Program-made: the position numbers and the translations under genes
Assembly: GCF_009909185.1 (NCBI RefSeq)
Contig: NZ_JAAAMV010000020.1
Coordinates: 124,001 to 188,000, forward strand
DNA from: Paenibacillus glycinis
GTDB lineage: Bacteria > Bacillota > Bacilli > Paenibacillales > Paenibacillaceae
DNA length: 64,000 nt
Direction: 5' to 3'
Shown here: piece after piece, positions 42,936 to 52,185 of the stretch
Numbering within the stretch: position 1 is the first letter of the stretch
Layout: every line of letters starts with the position of its first letter
The notes under the pieces: generated by a model
The model's input: the letters and a program-made list of their open reading frames with translations, nothing else
Database searches by the model: none
Told to the model about the DNA's origin: nothing

Positions 42936-43709
42936 TTGATCAAGCTGCATACGTGTTACGTGAAGGACTTTCACGGCAAATGGGAGATGGGCAAGAGCGT
43001 CGCGCAGTATCACATCCTGCTTGTCGTGACGAAGGGCAAGATCCTTTATTGGGTCAACGACGAGACCGTTTTTTTGCAGAAGGGCGACGTCATCTTCATA
43101 CCGGCCGGGTCGATCCGCGGAGGGACGTCCATCGAAGAGCATCAGCGGTACGCGACGCATTTCACCTTCGCGGAGCATGACGCGGCCCTGCTGCCGATCC
43201 TGCGGGAAAAGCATTACAGCAAAACGACGATCGCCGGATTCGAGTATTTCAAGCAGCGCTTCCTGTTGTTGAAGCATCATTGGCTCATGCGGGGACCGTA
43301 TTCGGAAACGTCGTGCTACGCCGTTCTGCTGGAGCTGCTCGGCATCGTGAATTACGAGCGGGACAAATGGAAATTCCCGGCCAAAAAAGTCGATATGGCG
43401 GAAGACATCAAGAAATACCTGCTTGATCATTACAAGGAGTCCGTCACGTTGAACGATTTGGCCGCGTATGCCGGGAGGACGCCGAATCATCTCTCGCATG
43501 TGTTCAAATCCGTCACGGGGCAGTCGCCGATCGAATACCTGCACCATGTCCGGATTTCCAAGGCGAAAGAGCTGATGTTCGATAAGATGCTGCCGATCAG
43601 CGCAATCGCGGAAGAGACCGGTTTTTGCGACCAGGCGTATTTCAACCGGGTGTTCAAGAAGCTGACGGGCTGCTCGCCGACCGCATTCCTGAAGGGACGG
43701 ACGGATTGA
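42936..43709 (+). CDS. AraC-family transcriptional regulator
   Basis: A 257-residue regulator. The N-terminal cupin-like domain (about 1-120) has ILYWVNDETVFLQKGDVIFIPAGS, and the C-terminal double helix-turn-helix (about 155-257) has VTLNDLAAYAGRTPNHLSHVFK and ISAIAEETGFCDQAYFNRVFKK. This class often controls sugar-utilisation genes. TTG 42936 lies 11 nt after gggagg; the open frame from 42810 crosses a strong hairpin and is not preferred. Effector and targets unknown; the neighbouring PhyH and GH172 genes are candidates. Confidence 0.88.
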   Translation: MIKLHTCYVKDFHGKWEMGKSVAQYHILLVVTKGKILYWVNDETVFLQKGDVIFIPAGSIRGGTSIEEHQRYATHFTFAEHDAALLPILREKHYSKTTIAGFEYFKQRFLLLKHHWLMRGPYSETSCYAVLLELLGIVNYERDKWKFPAKKVDMAEDIKKYLLDHYKESVTLNDLAAYAGRTPNHLSHVFKSVTGQSPIEYLHHVRISKAKELMFDKMLPISAIAEETGFCDQAYFNRVFKKLTGCSPTAFLKGRTD

Positions 43710-43843
43710 TCGGCGCGCTTGATAGCGTTGTCAACCAAATCGTGGAATCGTACAAAAGAAAACCGGATTGTTACTCGATCGGCCGCCGATTACCTCTTAT
43801 GATTAAGACAGGAAGCGCACGAATCATAGGGAGGGAATTGCGA

Positions 43844-44680
43844 GTGGATCCATCATGCTTGAAGTATGCTTTGACGGAAGAAGAGCGAAGAACGTTCAAC
43901 GATACCGGATATTTGATCATCGAGGACGCGCTGAATCCGGAGCAGATCGCGGAGCTCACGAGGGAATTCGACCGGATTTACGAGGCCAAGCTGAACGAGG
44001 GACACGACCCGAAGACGGCGCTGTTTTATCCAAATTTCATTCCGGACCACGATGTTTTTCTTGACCTGGTCGATTATGAGAAGGTACTGCCGAAAGTATG
44101 GGGGCTGCTCGGCTGGAACATTTATTTGTACCATGCCCATATGATCTCGACGCCGCCGAACGGCCAAGCGAAGAACGATGCCACGTTCGGCTGGCATCAA
44201 GACAGCGGGCGCGTCAATCTGGAGATGGAATCCCATCCGCGGCCGCGTTTGTCGCTCAAAGTCGCTTACTTCTTGTCGGATGTGTCCGAGCCGGACCGCG
44301 GCAATTTCTGGATCGTGCCCGGAAGCCATTTGAAGGATGAACTCGAAATGCCCGCGGATCGTCAGGGACAGCCGGAAGGGGCGATGCCGGTCCGCGTCAA
44401 GCCGGGCTCGGCGGTGTTCTTCGACAGGCGGCTGTGGCATGCGGGAACGCCGAATTGGTCCGATCTGACGCGCAAAGTGTTGTTTTACGGCTACGGCTAC
44501 CGCTGGATCCGCACGAAGGACGATATGACGGTCCAGCATCTATGGGATCGCAGCGATCCCATTCGCCGTCAGCTGCTCGGCGCCGGGGTAAACTGCAACG
44601 GCCACTACACCCCGACGGATGCCGATGTTCCCCTGCGAGGATGGCTGAAGGAGCATCAGCCGGAGACGGCAGCGCGGTAG
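43844..44680 (+). CDS. Phytanoyl-CoA dioxygenase (PhyH) family protein
   Basis: A 278-residue non-haem Fe(II)/2-oxoglutarate dioxygenase. The iron triad is visible: H118 and D120 in GWHQDSGR and H199 in LWHAGTPN; R210 of LTRKVLF is placed to bind 2-oxoglutarate. FWIVPGSHLKDE is the usual PhyH segment. Substrates of bacterial members are diverse (small metabolites, modified sugars or natural products) and cannot be told here. GTG 43844 follows agggaggg by ~8 nt; TTG 43838 is nearer. It is 134 nt after the AraC gene and overlaps the convergent second AraC gene by 25 nt. Confidence 0.87.
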   Translation: MDPSCLKYALTEEERRTFNDTGYLIIEDALNPEQIAELTREFDRIYEAKLNEGHDPKTALFYPNFIPDHDVFLDLVDYEKVLPKVWGLLGWNIYLYHAHMISTPPNGQAKNDATFGWHQDSGRVNLEMESHPRPRLSLKVAYFLSDVSEPDRGNFWIVPGSHLKDELEMPADRQGQPEGAMPVRVKPGSAVFFDRRLWHAGTPNWSDLTRKVLFYGYGYRWIRTKDDMTVQHLWDRSDPIRRQLLGAGVNCNGHYTPTDADVPLRGWLKEHQPETAAR

Positions 44681-45531
44681 TCGGAGGGACTGCAGCCGGC
44701 GTACGTCTTGAAGGCGCGGCTGAACGCATGAATCGTCGAGTAGCCCAGCTGCTCGGCGATTTCCTGCATGGGCAAGAAGGTATACTGAATCATGTTCTTG
44801 GCCTTCTCCATCCGGATTCGCTGGTGATATTGGATCGGCGTCAATTGGAAGACCTGCTTGAACAGATGAATGATATAAAACTTGCTGAGATGAAACCGTT
44901 CGGCAAGCTCGTCCAGCTGCACGCTTCGATGCGCATTGTGATCGATATAAGAGCGGACCTCGGCCAGCATCTCCAGCTGACCGTCGTTTTTCGTTTGGCT
45001 TCCCCACCATTGCTCGCGCATGATTTGAGACAAGATGGCCAGCAGGCAGCTTTTCATGCGGAGCTCGTAGAAGGGAGGCTTGGTCTCGAATTCCCGGATC
45101 AGCTCGAACAAGGCTTGCTCCAGCGGAAGCGGATCGATCGGACGGAAGCGATTCGGCACGTAATAGGGCCGGTCATTCAGCTCGTTCGTCCGAAACCATC
45201 CTCTTTCCTTCGCGTTCATCTGCTCCAGCGGCTTGAACGACACGCCGACCTCCGTGCTGTCGGGAAGCGCGGTCAGGTCGAAATGAACATGAGGCTGGCG
45301 AATGCGCGTCTCGCCGATCACCCGAATCGAATGGCGCTGCCCCGGTTTGAAAAAGAAATAATCCCCCGGACTTCCATGATGCACCTCGCCCTCCACGGTG
45401 ACCGACAGTTGTCCCTCCATCAAATACAGCAGCTCGTAATCCCAGAGAACCCGTTCGTCCAATTTCCATGATGCATCCAGCACGCTGTCCATTGCGACCC
45501 GGACAAACGGGGAAAGACCGTCTACATGCAA
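44656..45531 (-). CDS. AraC-family transcriptional regulator
   Basis: A 291-residue regulator with a cupin sensor domain (WDYELLYLMEGQLSVTVEGE, GSPGDYFFFKPGQRHSIRV) and two helix-turn-helix motifs at the C terminus (VQLDELAERFHLSKFYIIHLFK and MQEIAEQLGYSTIHAFSRAFK). TTG 45531 has GGAGG 9 nt upstream. It is divergent from the GH172 gene, 121 nt away, so it probably regulates that gene (inference), and its 3' end overlaps the PhyH gene by 25 nt. Confidence 0.88.
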   Translation of the reverse strand: MHVDGLSPFVRVAMDSVLDASWKLDERVLWDYELLYLMEGQLSVTVEGEVHHGSPGDYFFFKPGQRHSIRVIGETRIRQPHVHFDLTALPDSTEVGVSFKPLEQMNAKERGWFRTNELNDRPYYVPNRFRPIDPLPLEQALFELIREFETKPPFYELRMKSCLLAILSQIMREQWWGSQTKNDGQLEMLAEVRSYIDHNAHRSVQLDELAERFHLSKFYIIHLFKQVFQLTPIQYHQRIRMEKAKNMIQYTFLPMQEIAEQLGYSTIHAFSRAFKTYAGCSPSDYRAAVSG

Positions 45532-45652
45532 GGTTGGCCACCTCCGCAACAATTGATAAACAACTCCGCAATAAAAGCTAAAGGAAACCTATCCTTCCCA
45601 TTATATAATAGGTTCGATTCAGCACAACAATAGATACATGAGGTGATCATGC

Positions 45653-46756
45653 ATGCTGCAAAATCAAAGACTGGGCTTGGGGCTGTCGACCGCGCCGCTC
45701 GTTACGAAAGCGCGCACGAGATCGATCACGGCGGAGAATCCGAACGGCGAGAAGGGACAGGGAGGCAAGGAAGCAAGCAACCTTGGCGCCGGTCGAAAAG
45801 GCCGGCCGGCCATCACATTGAAGCAATGCGAGGAGACGGTCATCGCCCAGATTCAAGGAACGGGAATCATCCAGCATTTCTGGATCACCGTCGCCGATCA
45901 AACCGGCAAAGGACATGCAGGGCAGTACGTGCTCCGGGACCTCGTTCTCCGCATGTATTGGGACGGCGAGACGGAACCGTCGGTCGAAGCGCCGCTCGGC
46001 GATTTCTTCTGCAATGGCTTCGGCGTGCGTACGAACGTCAATTCGCTTCCGATCTCCGTCGTTCCGACGGGCGGGATGAACTGCTATATCCCGATGCCTT
46101 TTCGGCAAGCCGCGAAAGTCGCGATCGTGAACCAGCACGCCTCGGATATCGGCGGTTTCTTTTATGCGTTCAATTACGCGCTCGTGGACGAGCTGCCGGA
46201 GAACACGGCGTATTTCCATGCGCAGTGGCGCAGGGAGGCCGTAACCGAGCTTGGCAAAGACTACACGATTCTCGATAACGTCAAAGGCTCCGGTCAATAC
46301 ATCGGCACTTACCTTGCATGGGCGGCGCTGGAACGGAATTGGTGGGGCGAAGGCGAGATCAAGTTCTACATGGACGGGGACGAGGAGTGGCCGACGATTT
46401 GCGGCACGGGTACCGAGGATTACGTCGGGGGAGCCTGGTGCTTCAACAATATGCGCACGAACGAGCCGGAATCTTACTCCACGCCATACTTGGGCTATCA
46501 TTTCTACCGCGAGACGACCGACATTGACGCCTGGTACGGGCATAACGTGCCGATGCACGGCATGTACCGCTGGCACTTGCCGGATCCGATCCGCTTCGAA
46601 AGCGACCTGCGGGTGACGATTCAGCAAATCGGCCATGACCATACGAAATTGTTCGAGCGCGCGGACGATATCTCGTCCGTCGCCTATTGGTACCAGATGG
46701 AGCCCCATGCGGCGTTCCCGGCACTGCCTCCGGTTAACCGAAGATGGCCGAGATAA
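45653..46756 (+). CDS. GH172-family glycoside hydrolase (DUF2961)
   Basis: A 367-residue protein of the DUF2961/GH172 family, which contains difructose dianhydride and D-arabinofuranoside enzymes. N-terminal RSITAENPNGEKGQGG is the typical ARS-type start; GTGIIQHFWITV, LGDFFCNGFG, GMNCYIPMPF and ICGTGTEDYVGGAWCF (conserved Glu) are core motifs. There is no signal peptide, so it is cytoplasmic. No sugar transporter is adjacent. A TATAAT lies at 45604-45609. ATG 45653 follows gaggtgatc. The substrate is not known. Confidence 0.9.
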   Translation: MLQNQRLGLGLSTAPLVTKARTRSITAENPNGEKGQGGKEASNLGAGRKGRPAITLKQCEETVIAQIQGTGIIQHFWITVADQTGKGHAGQYVLRDLVLRMYWDGETEPSVEAPLGDFFCNGFGVRTNVNSLPISVVPTGGMNCYIPMPFRQAAKVAIVNQHASDIGGFFYAFNYALVDELPENTAYFHAQWRREAVTELGKDYTILDNVKGSGQYIGTYLAWAALERNWWGEGEIKFYMDGDEEWPTICGTGTEDYVGGAWCFNNMRTNEPESYSTPYLGYHFYRETTDIDAWYGHNVPMHGMYRWHLPDPIRFESDLRVTIQQIGHDHTKLFERADDISSVAYWYQMEPHAAFPALPPVNRRWPR

Positions 46757-46793
46757 GGTCGCGAGGAAGCGGATGCCGCGATCTAGGCAAAAA

Positions 46794-46825
46794 AAGAGGT
46801 CCAAAGCATTTGCTTTGGACCTCTT
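46794..46825. terminator. Bidirectional terminator
   Basis: aagaggtccaaagca (46794-46808) is a perfect complement of tgctttggacctctt (46811-46825). The A run before it gives a U tract for rpsD on the minus strand. Confidence 0.85.
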
Positions 46826-46830
46826 GACTA

Positions 46831-47430
46831 TTAACGGCTGTAGAACTCGACGATTTGTTTCTCGTCGATCTCTTGCGGAAGCTCGGCGCGTTCCGGAAGA
46901 CGAACGAATTTGCCTTCAAGCGCGGCATCGTTGTATTCCAGGTAGTTAGGAAGGAAGTTGCGGCCTTCCACGGCTTCTTTGATCGATTTCAATGCACGGC
47001 TGCGTTCGCGAAGTCCGATCACGTCGCCTACGGAAACCGTGTACGAAGCGATGTCGACTTTCTTGCCGTTAACCGTTACGTGGCCGTGGGATACGAGTTG
47101 GCGAGCACCCGCACGGGAGTTTGCGAAACCAAGACGGTAAACCAAGTTATCCAAACGGCTCTCGAGGAGGGCCATGAAGTTTTCACCGGCGATACCTTTT
47201 TGTTTCGATGCTTTGTCGAACAGGTTACGGAATTGTTTCTCGTTCACGCCGTACATGTGACGAAGCTTTTGTTTCTCTTGCAATTGAACGCCATAGCCGC
47301 TCATTTTTTTGCGTTGTCCGGGACCGTGTTGACCGGGAGGGAAAGCGCGTTTCAATTCTTTGCCCGTTCCGCTCAGGGAGATGCCGAGGCGGCGGCTTAG
47401 TTTAAACTTAGGGCCTGTATATCTTGACAT
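46831..47430 (-). CDS. rpsD: 30S ribosomal protein S4
   Basis: S4 is a primary 16S rRNA-binding protein. The 199-residue product begins [20 protein letters not shown], has the S4 RNA-binding domain [18 protein letters not shown] ... [13 protein letters not shown], and ends [13 protein letters not shown]. It lacks the N-terminal Cys zinc cluster (C- form). The open frame runs upstream to 47595, but that part is the leader. ATG 47430 has aaggag ~10 nt upstream. Very likely autoregulated through the leader. Confidence 0.97.
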   Translation of the reverse strand: MSRYTGPKFKLSRRLGISLSGTGKELKRAFPPGQHGPGQRKKMSGYGVQLQEKQKLRHMYGVNEKQFRNLFDKASKQKGIAGENFMALLESRLDNLVYRLGFANSRAGARQLVSHGHVTVNGKKVDIASYTVSVGDVIGLRERSRALKSIKEAVEGRNFLPNYLEYNDAALEGKFVRLPERAELPQEIDEKQIVEFYSR

Positions 47431-47597
47431 GTGTCGTAAAACTCCTTCTTCAAATGGGATGTTTGAAAATGGGTGTTTCGCCGAGTGCTGTCTCCGCTTC
47501 ATCGCGCGCGATGAAAGCCTAACCGGAATGTTCAGCCGCAGTCCCGTTAGCGACAGTCTCTTGAGGGTGACACAAAACCGTTCCCATGTATTCAACT
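47431..47597 (-). promoter_or_regulatory. rpsD leader (probable S4-binding autoregulatory RNA)
   Basis: A leader of about 165 nt runs from the predicted start near 47597 to the ATG, longer than needed for translation. It contains several complementary segments (for example gactgtcgctaac / gttaggc and the self-complementary tcatcgcgcgcgatga). In Bacillus, rpsD has a leader bound by S4 that represses its own translation. Identity here is by position and structure potential, not by covariation. Confidence 0.55.
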
Positions 47598-47603
47598 ATA
47601 GAT

Positions 47604-47631
47604 ATTATATAAATTCACAGCTCTTTGTCAA
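47604..47631 (-). promoter_or_regulatory. rpsD promoter, consensus sigma-A
   Basis: The minus strand has a perfect TTGACA (47631-47626) and a perfect TATAAT (47609-47604) with a 16-bp spacer, the strongest promoter in the window. Between it and dgcP (47632-47804) is AT-rich DNA in which I see no clear dgcP promoter. Confidence 0.85.
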
Positions 47632-47804
47632 GCGATTCAATCGGTTTAGGATACGAGAAACGGAACCAAATGAGTAGAAAATGAAAAAGTGAATCTAAAG
47701 TCCTATTATATTCCATCATTTCTAGTGCATTCAATCTAGTTTTCAAGTATAGTTAAAGAATAGAAACATTATAGAGACGTAGTTGGTACGACGAGGACGG
47801 GGTG

Positions 47805-49682
47805 ATGCTGCGTATGATGAGTTCCAGAGATATGAATTTGCCGAATCCCGCTGATCGTTGGGTTACAGATTTATTAGAAGCGCAGCAGCCTGACGTTTGG
47901 TTGCCTCAAGGCGATTTTCGCATCGACGACGAGCTTAGGGTCAACGCCGTGTTGAAGCAAACCTGGAGCGACTGGCTTGCGGAAGCCATGGAGATGTCGT
48001 CGCCGCTGCTGGATCATAGATTGCGATTATTGAACGCGAGAGGCGATGTCGTCGCCCGCTGGGGGAGCGACAACCCGATTTCCCATATGCACGTTTTGGA
48101 AGAGACGGTCCGCAGCCGGAAGAACAAGTCGTCCGTCCTGGCGAAGTTAAGATTCGAGACGGCCGCAAGCCGCGAAACCTACCTTCCTTTGTTGCAAGCG
48201 GCGGCTCTCATGATGCGCGAAATTTACGATCACACCTCCGATCTGCTGGCTGTCCGTCAGATGATGAAGCAGCAGCAAATCAACGATAAAGAAGCGCGCG
48301 GCAGGGACAATATGTTTCAGGTATCCAAGCGTCTTCACGATCAGAACGACGTCTATTCCGTGCTTCACGTGCTGCTTGACGACGTTGAGCACATGTACCC
48401 GAACGCTGAAGCGAACTTGTATTTGTCGCAGGATTTCATTAACGGCGATCCCCGGGTCAAACCGCTGATGCTGCGCAACGCGAACGAGGATTCGAACGCG
48501 AACGCGTTTCTGTCGGGCAAACCGGTTTCTTCGCTCGACGGCGATTCCGGGAGGATCAACGTGGCGATCCCGATGCGGGGCAAGCAAGCCGTATACGGCG
48601 TGCTGAGCTTGAAGCTGCCGCGGGAAGAATGGGATGAGCTTGAGCAGCGGTCGATGGTCATGCTGGCCGATACCGCGGGTTCCGCGTTCGAGAACGCCAA
48701 ATTGTTCGAGCAGTCCAACCTGCTGATCGGCGAGCTGCAGCTGATCAACGAATTGACGAAGCGGTTGAACCAGTCGCTCCGGTTGAACGAGGTGTTCGAA
48801 TTCGCGATGACCGAGCTTTTGCATATTTTCAAGGCGGATTATTGCAATTTGCTGCAGCTCAGCTCGGACGGCAGCGGTTTTCGGGTCGTGTCGAGCAATC
48901 TGCCGGCCGCGACGAACGAGACGTATTCCACGGAATACGGATTTTGCGGGATCGTCTACGGCACGGGGGAACCGCTCATCATCTCCGATTATTCGTCGAC
49001 GCGGGTCGTCGACTCGCGATTGATGGACATGACGGGATCCAAATCGTTGATTGCCGCGCCAGTCATGGACGGCACCGGCGTTGTCGGGGTGATCATGGTA
49101 TCGCATCGAAGCCCGAACTACTTCTCGTACGAGAACTACAAGCTCCTGCAGGTGCTTTCGACGCACATCGGCCTTGCGGTCTCCAATGCTTCCTTGCACG
49201 CGGAAGTGCGCCGCATGGTCATTACGGATAATTTGACCGGCCTCCACGCCCGGCATTATCTGAACGAGCAGATCCAGTCCCGTCAGCGGAAGGACCGCAG
49301 CGGGTCGCTCGTACTGGTCGATATCGACCACTTCAAGCGCGTCAACGATACATACGGGCATCTGATCGGCGACAGCATCCTGGTTATCGTGAGCGATGCC
49401 ATCCGTTCATGCATCCGCGACACCGACATCGCTGCGCGTTGGGGCGGGGAGGAGCTTGCCGTCTACTTGCCGAAGATTCGCGCCGAACAAGCGTATCGCA
49501 TCGCGGAGCGAATCCGCGTCATGGTGGAGACGCATACGAGCCCGGCGGTGACGGTGTCCTGCGGCATCTCCGAGTGGACCTCCGAAGAAGAGAAGATCAG
49601 CGTCGAATCGTTGTTTTACAGAGCGGACATGGCGTTGTACGAAGCGAAGAAAAACGGACGAAACCGGATCTGCGTCGGTTGA
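47805..49682 (+). CDS. dgcP: GAF-GGDEF diguanylate cyclase DgcP (YtrP)
   Basis: Makes cyclic di-GMP from GTP. About 625 residues: an N-terminal region of unclear fold (1-160), two GAF-like domains (about 170-305 and 330-455), and GGDEF (about 460-625). The active-site loop is GGEEL (547-551) in ARWGGEELAVYLP, an acceptable variant, preceded by the inhibitory site R538-D-T-D541 five residues earlier. LVDIDHFKRVNDTYGHLIGD and FYRADMALYEAKKNGRN are typical GGDEF segments. Next to rpsD as in B. subtilis. GTG 47802, ATG 47805 and ATG 47814 are alternative starts; gagg at 47793-47796 favours 47805. Confidence 0.93.
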   Translation: MLRMMSSRDMNLPNPADRWVTDLLEAQQPDVWLPQGDFRIDDELRVNAVLKQTWSDWLAEAMEMSSPLLDHRLRLLNARGDVVARWGSDNPISHMHVLEETVRSRKNKSSVLAKLRFETAASRETYLPLLQAAALMMREIYDHTSDLLAVRQMMKQQQINDKEARGRDNMFQVSKRLHDQNDVYSVLHVLLDDVEHMYPNAEANLYLSQDFINGDPRVKPLMLRNANEDSNANAFLSGKPVSSLDGDSGRINVAIPMRGKQAVYGVLSLKLPREEWDELEQRSMVMLADTAGSAFENAKLFEQSNLLIGELQLINELTKRLNQSLRLNEVFEFAMTELLHIFKADYCNLLQLSSDGSGFRVVSSNLPAATNETYSTEYGFCGIVYGTGEPLIISDYSSTRVVDSRLMDMTGSKSLIAAPVMDGTGVVGVIMVSHRSPNYFSYENYKLLQVLSTHIGLAVSNASLHAEVRRMVITDNLTGLHARHYLNEQIQSRQRKDRSGSLVLVDIDHFKRVNDTYGHLIGDSILVIVSDAIRSCIRDTDIAARWGGEELAVYLPKIRAEQAYRIAERIRVMVETHTSPAVTVSCGISEWTSEEEKISVESLFYRADMALYEAKKNGRNRICVG

Positions 49683-49809
49683 ACCGACGATGTCGACGCA
49701 AGGGGCTCTTATGGGCCGTCTTTTTTATGGCCGTGTACATAAAGAGCGGAGTTCGAACAGACGCTATCCGAGCAAGCCTTTCGAGGCGAAAAAAGGATGG
49801 TGAGCATGA

Positions 49810-50529
49810 ATGAGAGCAAGCCGAATCGCGATCTATTGCTGCTTGCTGCTGGCAATGGCCGGCTGCGCGCGCAGTTCCAACCGCTCTCCCGAGGAGCTGT
49901 TGTCGCTCGCCGTGTCAGGACTTTCGGGCGTGGACCGTTATGCGTTTCAGGGCAATGCCGGCATTGGGCCGAACAGTCGGGCCGCCGGCAATCCGGTCGG
50001 TTTTCGGGGAACGGTAGAAAACCACGACCAAGTAAGCATGCGTTCGATAGATCCGAATACGTCGGCGACAGCTATTCATCCGCTGGAGCTGCTGAACGAA
50101 ATCGAAGCCACGGCTGCCAAGACGGAGCTCGTTCCCGAGGAATCGGACAAGCAGCGGGCCGTGCTGCGCATTACGGCCGATCCGAAGAAAGCGGCCGCGG
50201 TCTGGGCCGAACGGCTGCGGAGCGAACTCGCCATGCTGGAGAAGAAGGTCCCTGAGGGAACAGTCGCTCGAGGGAAAGGCGAACGCGCGCTGAACGCTGC
50301 CGCTCGGTCCGCGCTTCAAGAGGAATGGTCCAAGGAGCTTGCCGGTTCGAAGAAGCAGCTGGAAGTTATGCTATCCACGATGCAGGTGCGTTCCGTCTGC
50401 AAGCTCGTGATCGATCGGAAAAGGATGCTGCCGCGATCGCTCGAGCAACGGACGGATTTCCGTTATCAAGCGGGCGGAGAAAATAGAAGCGAGAACCGCA
50501 GCATGAACCTATCTTTCGAGCGATCCTGA
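49810..50529 (+). CDS. Predicted lipoprotein, unknown function
   Basis: A 239-residue protein with a short signal peptide (MRASRIAIYCCLLLAMAGC) ending in a lipobox; the lipidated Cys would be C19. The mature protein is soluble, Ala/Glu/Arg-rich, with helical stretches (about 145-190) and a C-terminal FRYQAGGENRSENRS-like tail. No catalytic motif was recognised. ATG 49810 follows aggatggtgag. It lies between dgcP and the aminopeptidase gene. The role is unknown. Confidence 0.75.
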   Translation: MRASRIAIYCCLLLAMAGCARSSNRSPEELLSLAVSGLSGVDRYAFQGNAGIGPNSRAAGNPVGFRGTVENHDQVSMRSIDPNTSATAIHPLELLNEIEATAAKTELVPEESDKQRAVLRITADPKKAAAVWAERLRSELAMLEKKVPEGTVARGKGERALNAAARSALQEEWSKELAGSKKQLEVMLSTMQVRSVCKLVIDRKRMLPRSLEQRTDFRYQAGGENRSENRSMNLSFERS

Positions 50530-50609
50530 CAGGCGATGGCATGTCCGTGCATCCGGCATTCAAACATGGTAGGATGTTATCGTATGAACTAATGTGGAGG
50601 TATGGTATT

Positions 50610-51725
50610 ATGCGCGATCCAAGAATTCAAAAGCTTGCGGAAAACCTGGTCGGTTATTCCGTCAACGTTCAACCCGGAGAGAACATCCTCATCGATATGA
50701 TCGGCTCCGAGCGAGATCTGGCCAAATGCCTCGTCGAAGAAGTGGCGAAGCGGGGCGGACGTCCGTTCGTCGAGACCAGCGACCGTTCCGTGCTTCGTTC
50801 GATGCTGATGAACGCGACGGAAGAGCAGATCGAGCTGTTGGCTTCCTTCGATTTGAAGCGAATGCAAGCCATGCAAGGATACATCGCGATCCGTTCGGGC
50901 GAGAACGTCAATGAGTTGGCTGACGTGCCGAGCGACAAAATGAACCTCTACGATAAGCTGTACCGCCATCCGATCCATTCGGAACAGCGCGTCAAGCATA
51001 CGAAGTGGGTCGTCCTGCGCTATCCGAACAATTCGATGGCGCAGCTTGCCAGCATGAGCACGGAAGCGTTCGAGGACTTTTATTTCGACGTCTGCAATCT
51101 GGATTACGCCAAAATGGACAAAGCGATGGACCCGCTCGACGCGTTGATGAAGAGGACGGACCGCGTGCGGATCGTCGCGCCGGGAACGGATCTGACGTTC
51201 TCCATCAAGGGCATCGGCGCCAGCAAATGCTCCGGCGAACGCAATATTCCGGACGGCGAAGTGTACAGCTGCCCGATCCGGGACTCCGTGCAGGGCACGA
51301 TTTCCTATAACACGCCGTCCGTATATTCCGGCGTCACGTTTGAAAACATCGTCTTTACGTTTAAAGACGGGAAGATCGTCGAGGCGACCAGCAACAACAC
51401 GGAGAAGCTGAACGAAATCCTCGACATGGACGAAGGCGCCCGCTATATCGGCGAATTCAGCCTGGGCTTTAATCCCTATATTCTTCACCCGATGAAGGAT
51501 ACGCTGTTCGACGAGAAGATCGCCGGAAGCCTTCACTTCACGCCGGGACAGGCTTACGAGGTGACCGACAACGGCAACCGTTCCGCGGTTCACTGGGACT
51601 TGGTCTTGATTCAACGCCCGGAATACGGCGGCGGGGAAATCTATTTCGACGACGTGCTGATTCGCAAAGACGGCTTGTTCGTGGTCCCGGAATTGCTCGG
51701 TTTGAATCCCGAAAATTTAAAGTAA
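50610..51725 (+). CDS. M29 aminopeptidase (AmpS/PepS-like)
   Basis: A 371-residue metallo-aminopeptidase of family M29 with broad N-terminal specificity. Typical features: NVQPGENILIDMIGSE at the N terminus, CSGERNIPDGEVYSCP (conserved Glu of the metal site), GARYIGEFSLGFNP (second Glu), and GSLHFTPGQAYE with SAVHWDLVLI (His ligands). ATG 50610 has ggagg with a 9-nt spacer; earlier in-frame codons have none. It probably recycles cytoplasmic peptides. Confidence 0.92.
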   Translation: MRDPRIQKLAENLVGYSVNVQPGENILIDMIGSERDLAKCLVEEVAKRGGRPFVETSDRSVLRSMLMNATEEQIELLASFDLKRMQAMQGYIAIRSGENVNELADVPSDKMNLYDKLYRHPIHSEQRVKHTKWVVLRYPNNSMAQLASMSTEAFEDFYFDVCNLDYAKMDKAMDPLDALMKRTDRVRIVAPGTDLTFSIKGIGASKCSGERNIPDGEVYSCPIRDSVQGTISYNTPSVYSGVTFENIVFTFKDGKIVEATSNNTEKLNEILDMDEGARYIGEFSLGFNPYILHPMKDTLFDEKIAGSLHFTPGQAYEVTDNGNRSAVHWDLVLIQRPEYGGGEIYFDDVLIRKDGLFVVPELLGLNPENLK

Positions 51726-51803
51726 AAGCCCCTTGCCGGATGATCGAAATCGGGTTATGATGATTGAAGCTAGCCTACACAACCTAAAAATGGAGGGATT
51801 CCC

Positions 51804-52043
51804 ATGTCCAATAATGCGGCAATCGTAGACATCTCCCAAACGGCCAACAAGTTCCGGTCGTCCATCGTTCTTCAAGCCGAGAATAAATACATCGACGTCA
51901 AAAGCATCCTCGGACTATTCACGACATTGGTCGGCGGTAACTCCTACGAGCTTCACGTCCACGGACCGGATGCGGACGAAGCCAAAGCGGCCATGTCCGA
52001 AGTATTCGCGAAGCACAATCTGAATATTAGCGTAATCGAATAG
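51804..52043 (+). CDS. HPr-like protein lacking the phospho-His segment
   Basis: A 79-residue protein aligned with HPr/Crh from their residue ~20 onward: SQTANKFRSSIVLQAENKYI corresponds to VQTASKYDADV..., and DVKSILGL matches the KSIMGV motif of the regulatory Ser46 (here S34). The preceding segment that should hold GIHARPA with His15 is absent: the protein starts MSNNAAIVDI. So it cannot relay phosphate from enzyme I but could be a substrate of HPr kinase, like Crh. ATG 51804 has atggaggg upstream. Terminator follows. Confidence 0.8.
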   Translation: MSNNAAIVDISQTANKFRSSIVLQAENKYIDVKSILGLFTTLVGGNSYELHVHGPDADEAKAAMSEVFAKHNLNISVIE

Positions 52044-52067
52044 CTTTTTCGTTCTAGGAGACAAGGA

Positions 52068-52105
52068 AAGCGCTTCACCGAATAATCGGTGGGGCGCTTA
52101 TTTGT
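52068..52105 (+). terminator. Terminator
   Basis: aagcgcttcaccga (52068-52081) pairs with tcggtggggcgctt (52086-52099) with G-U pairs and a 4-nt loop, then atttgtttt. Confidence 0.75.
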
Positions 52106-52185
52106 TTTGACCTTGTACAATCCGTTGTTTTCGACTAATATAAAGGATATAAGACGATTTAGGATTTTGCACAAGGAGGAGTTCG

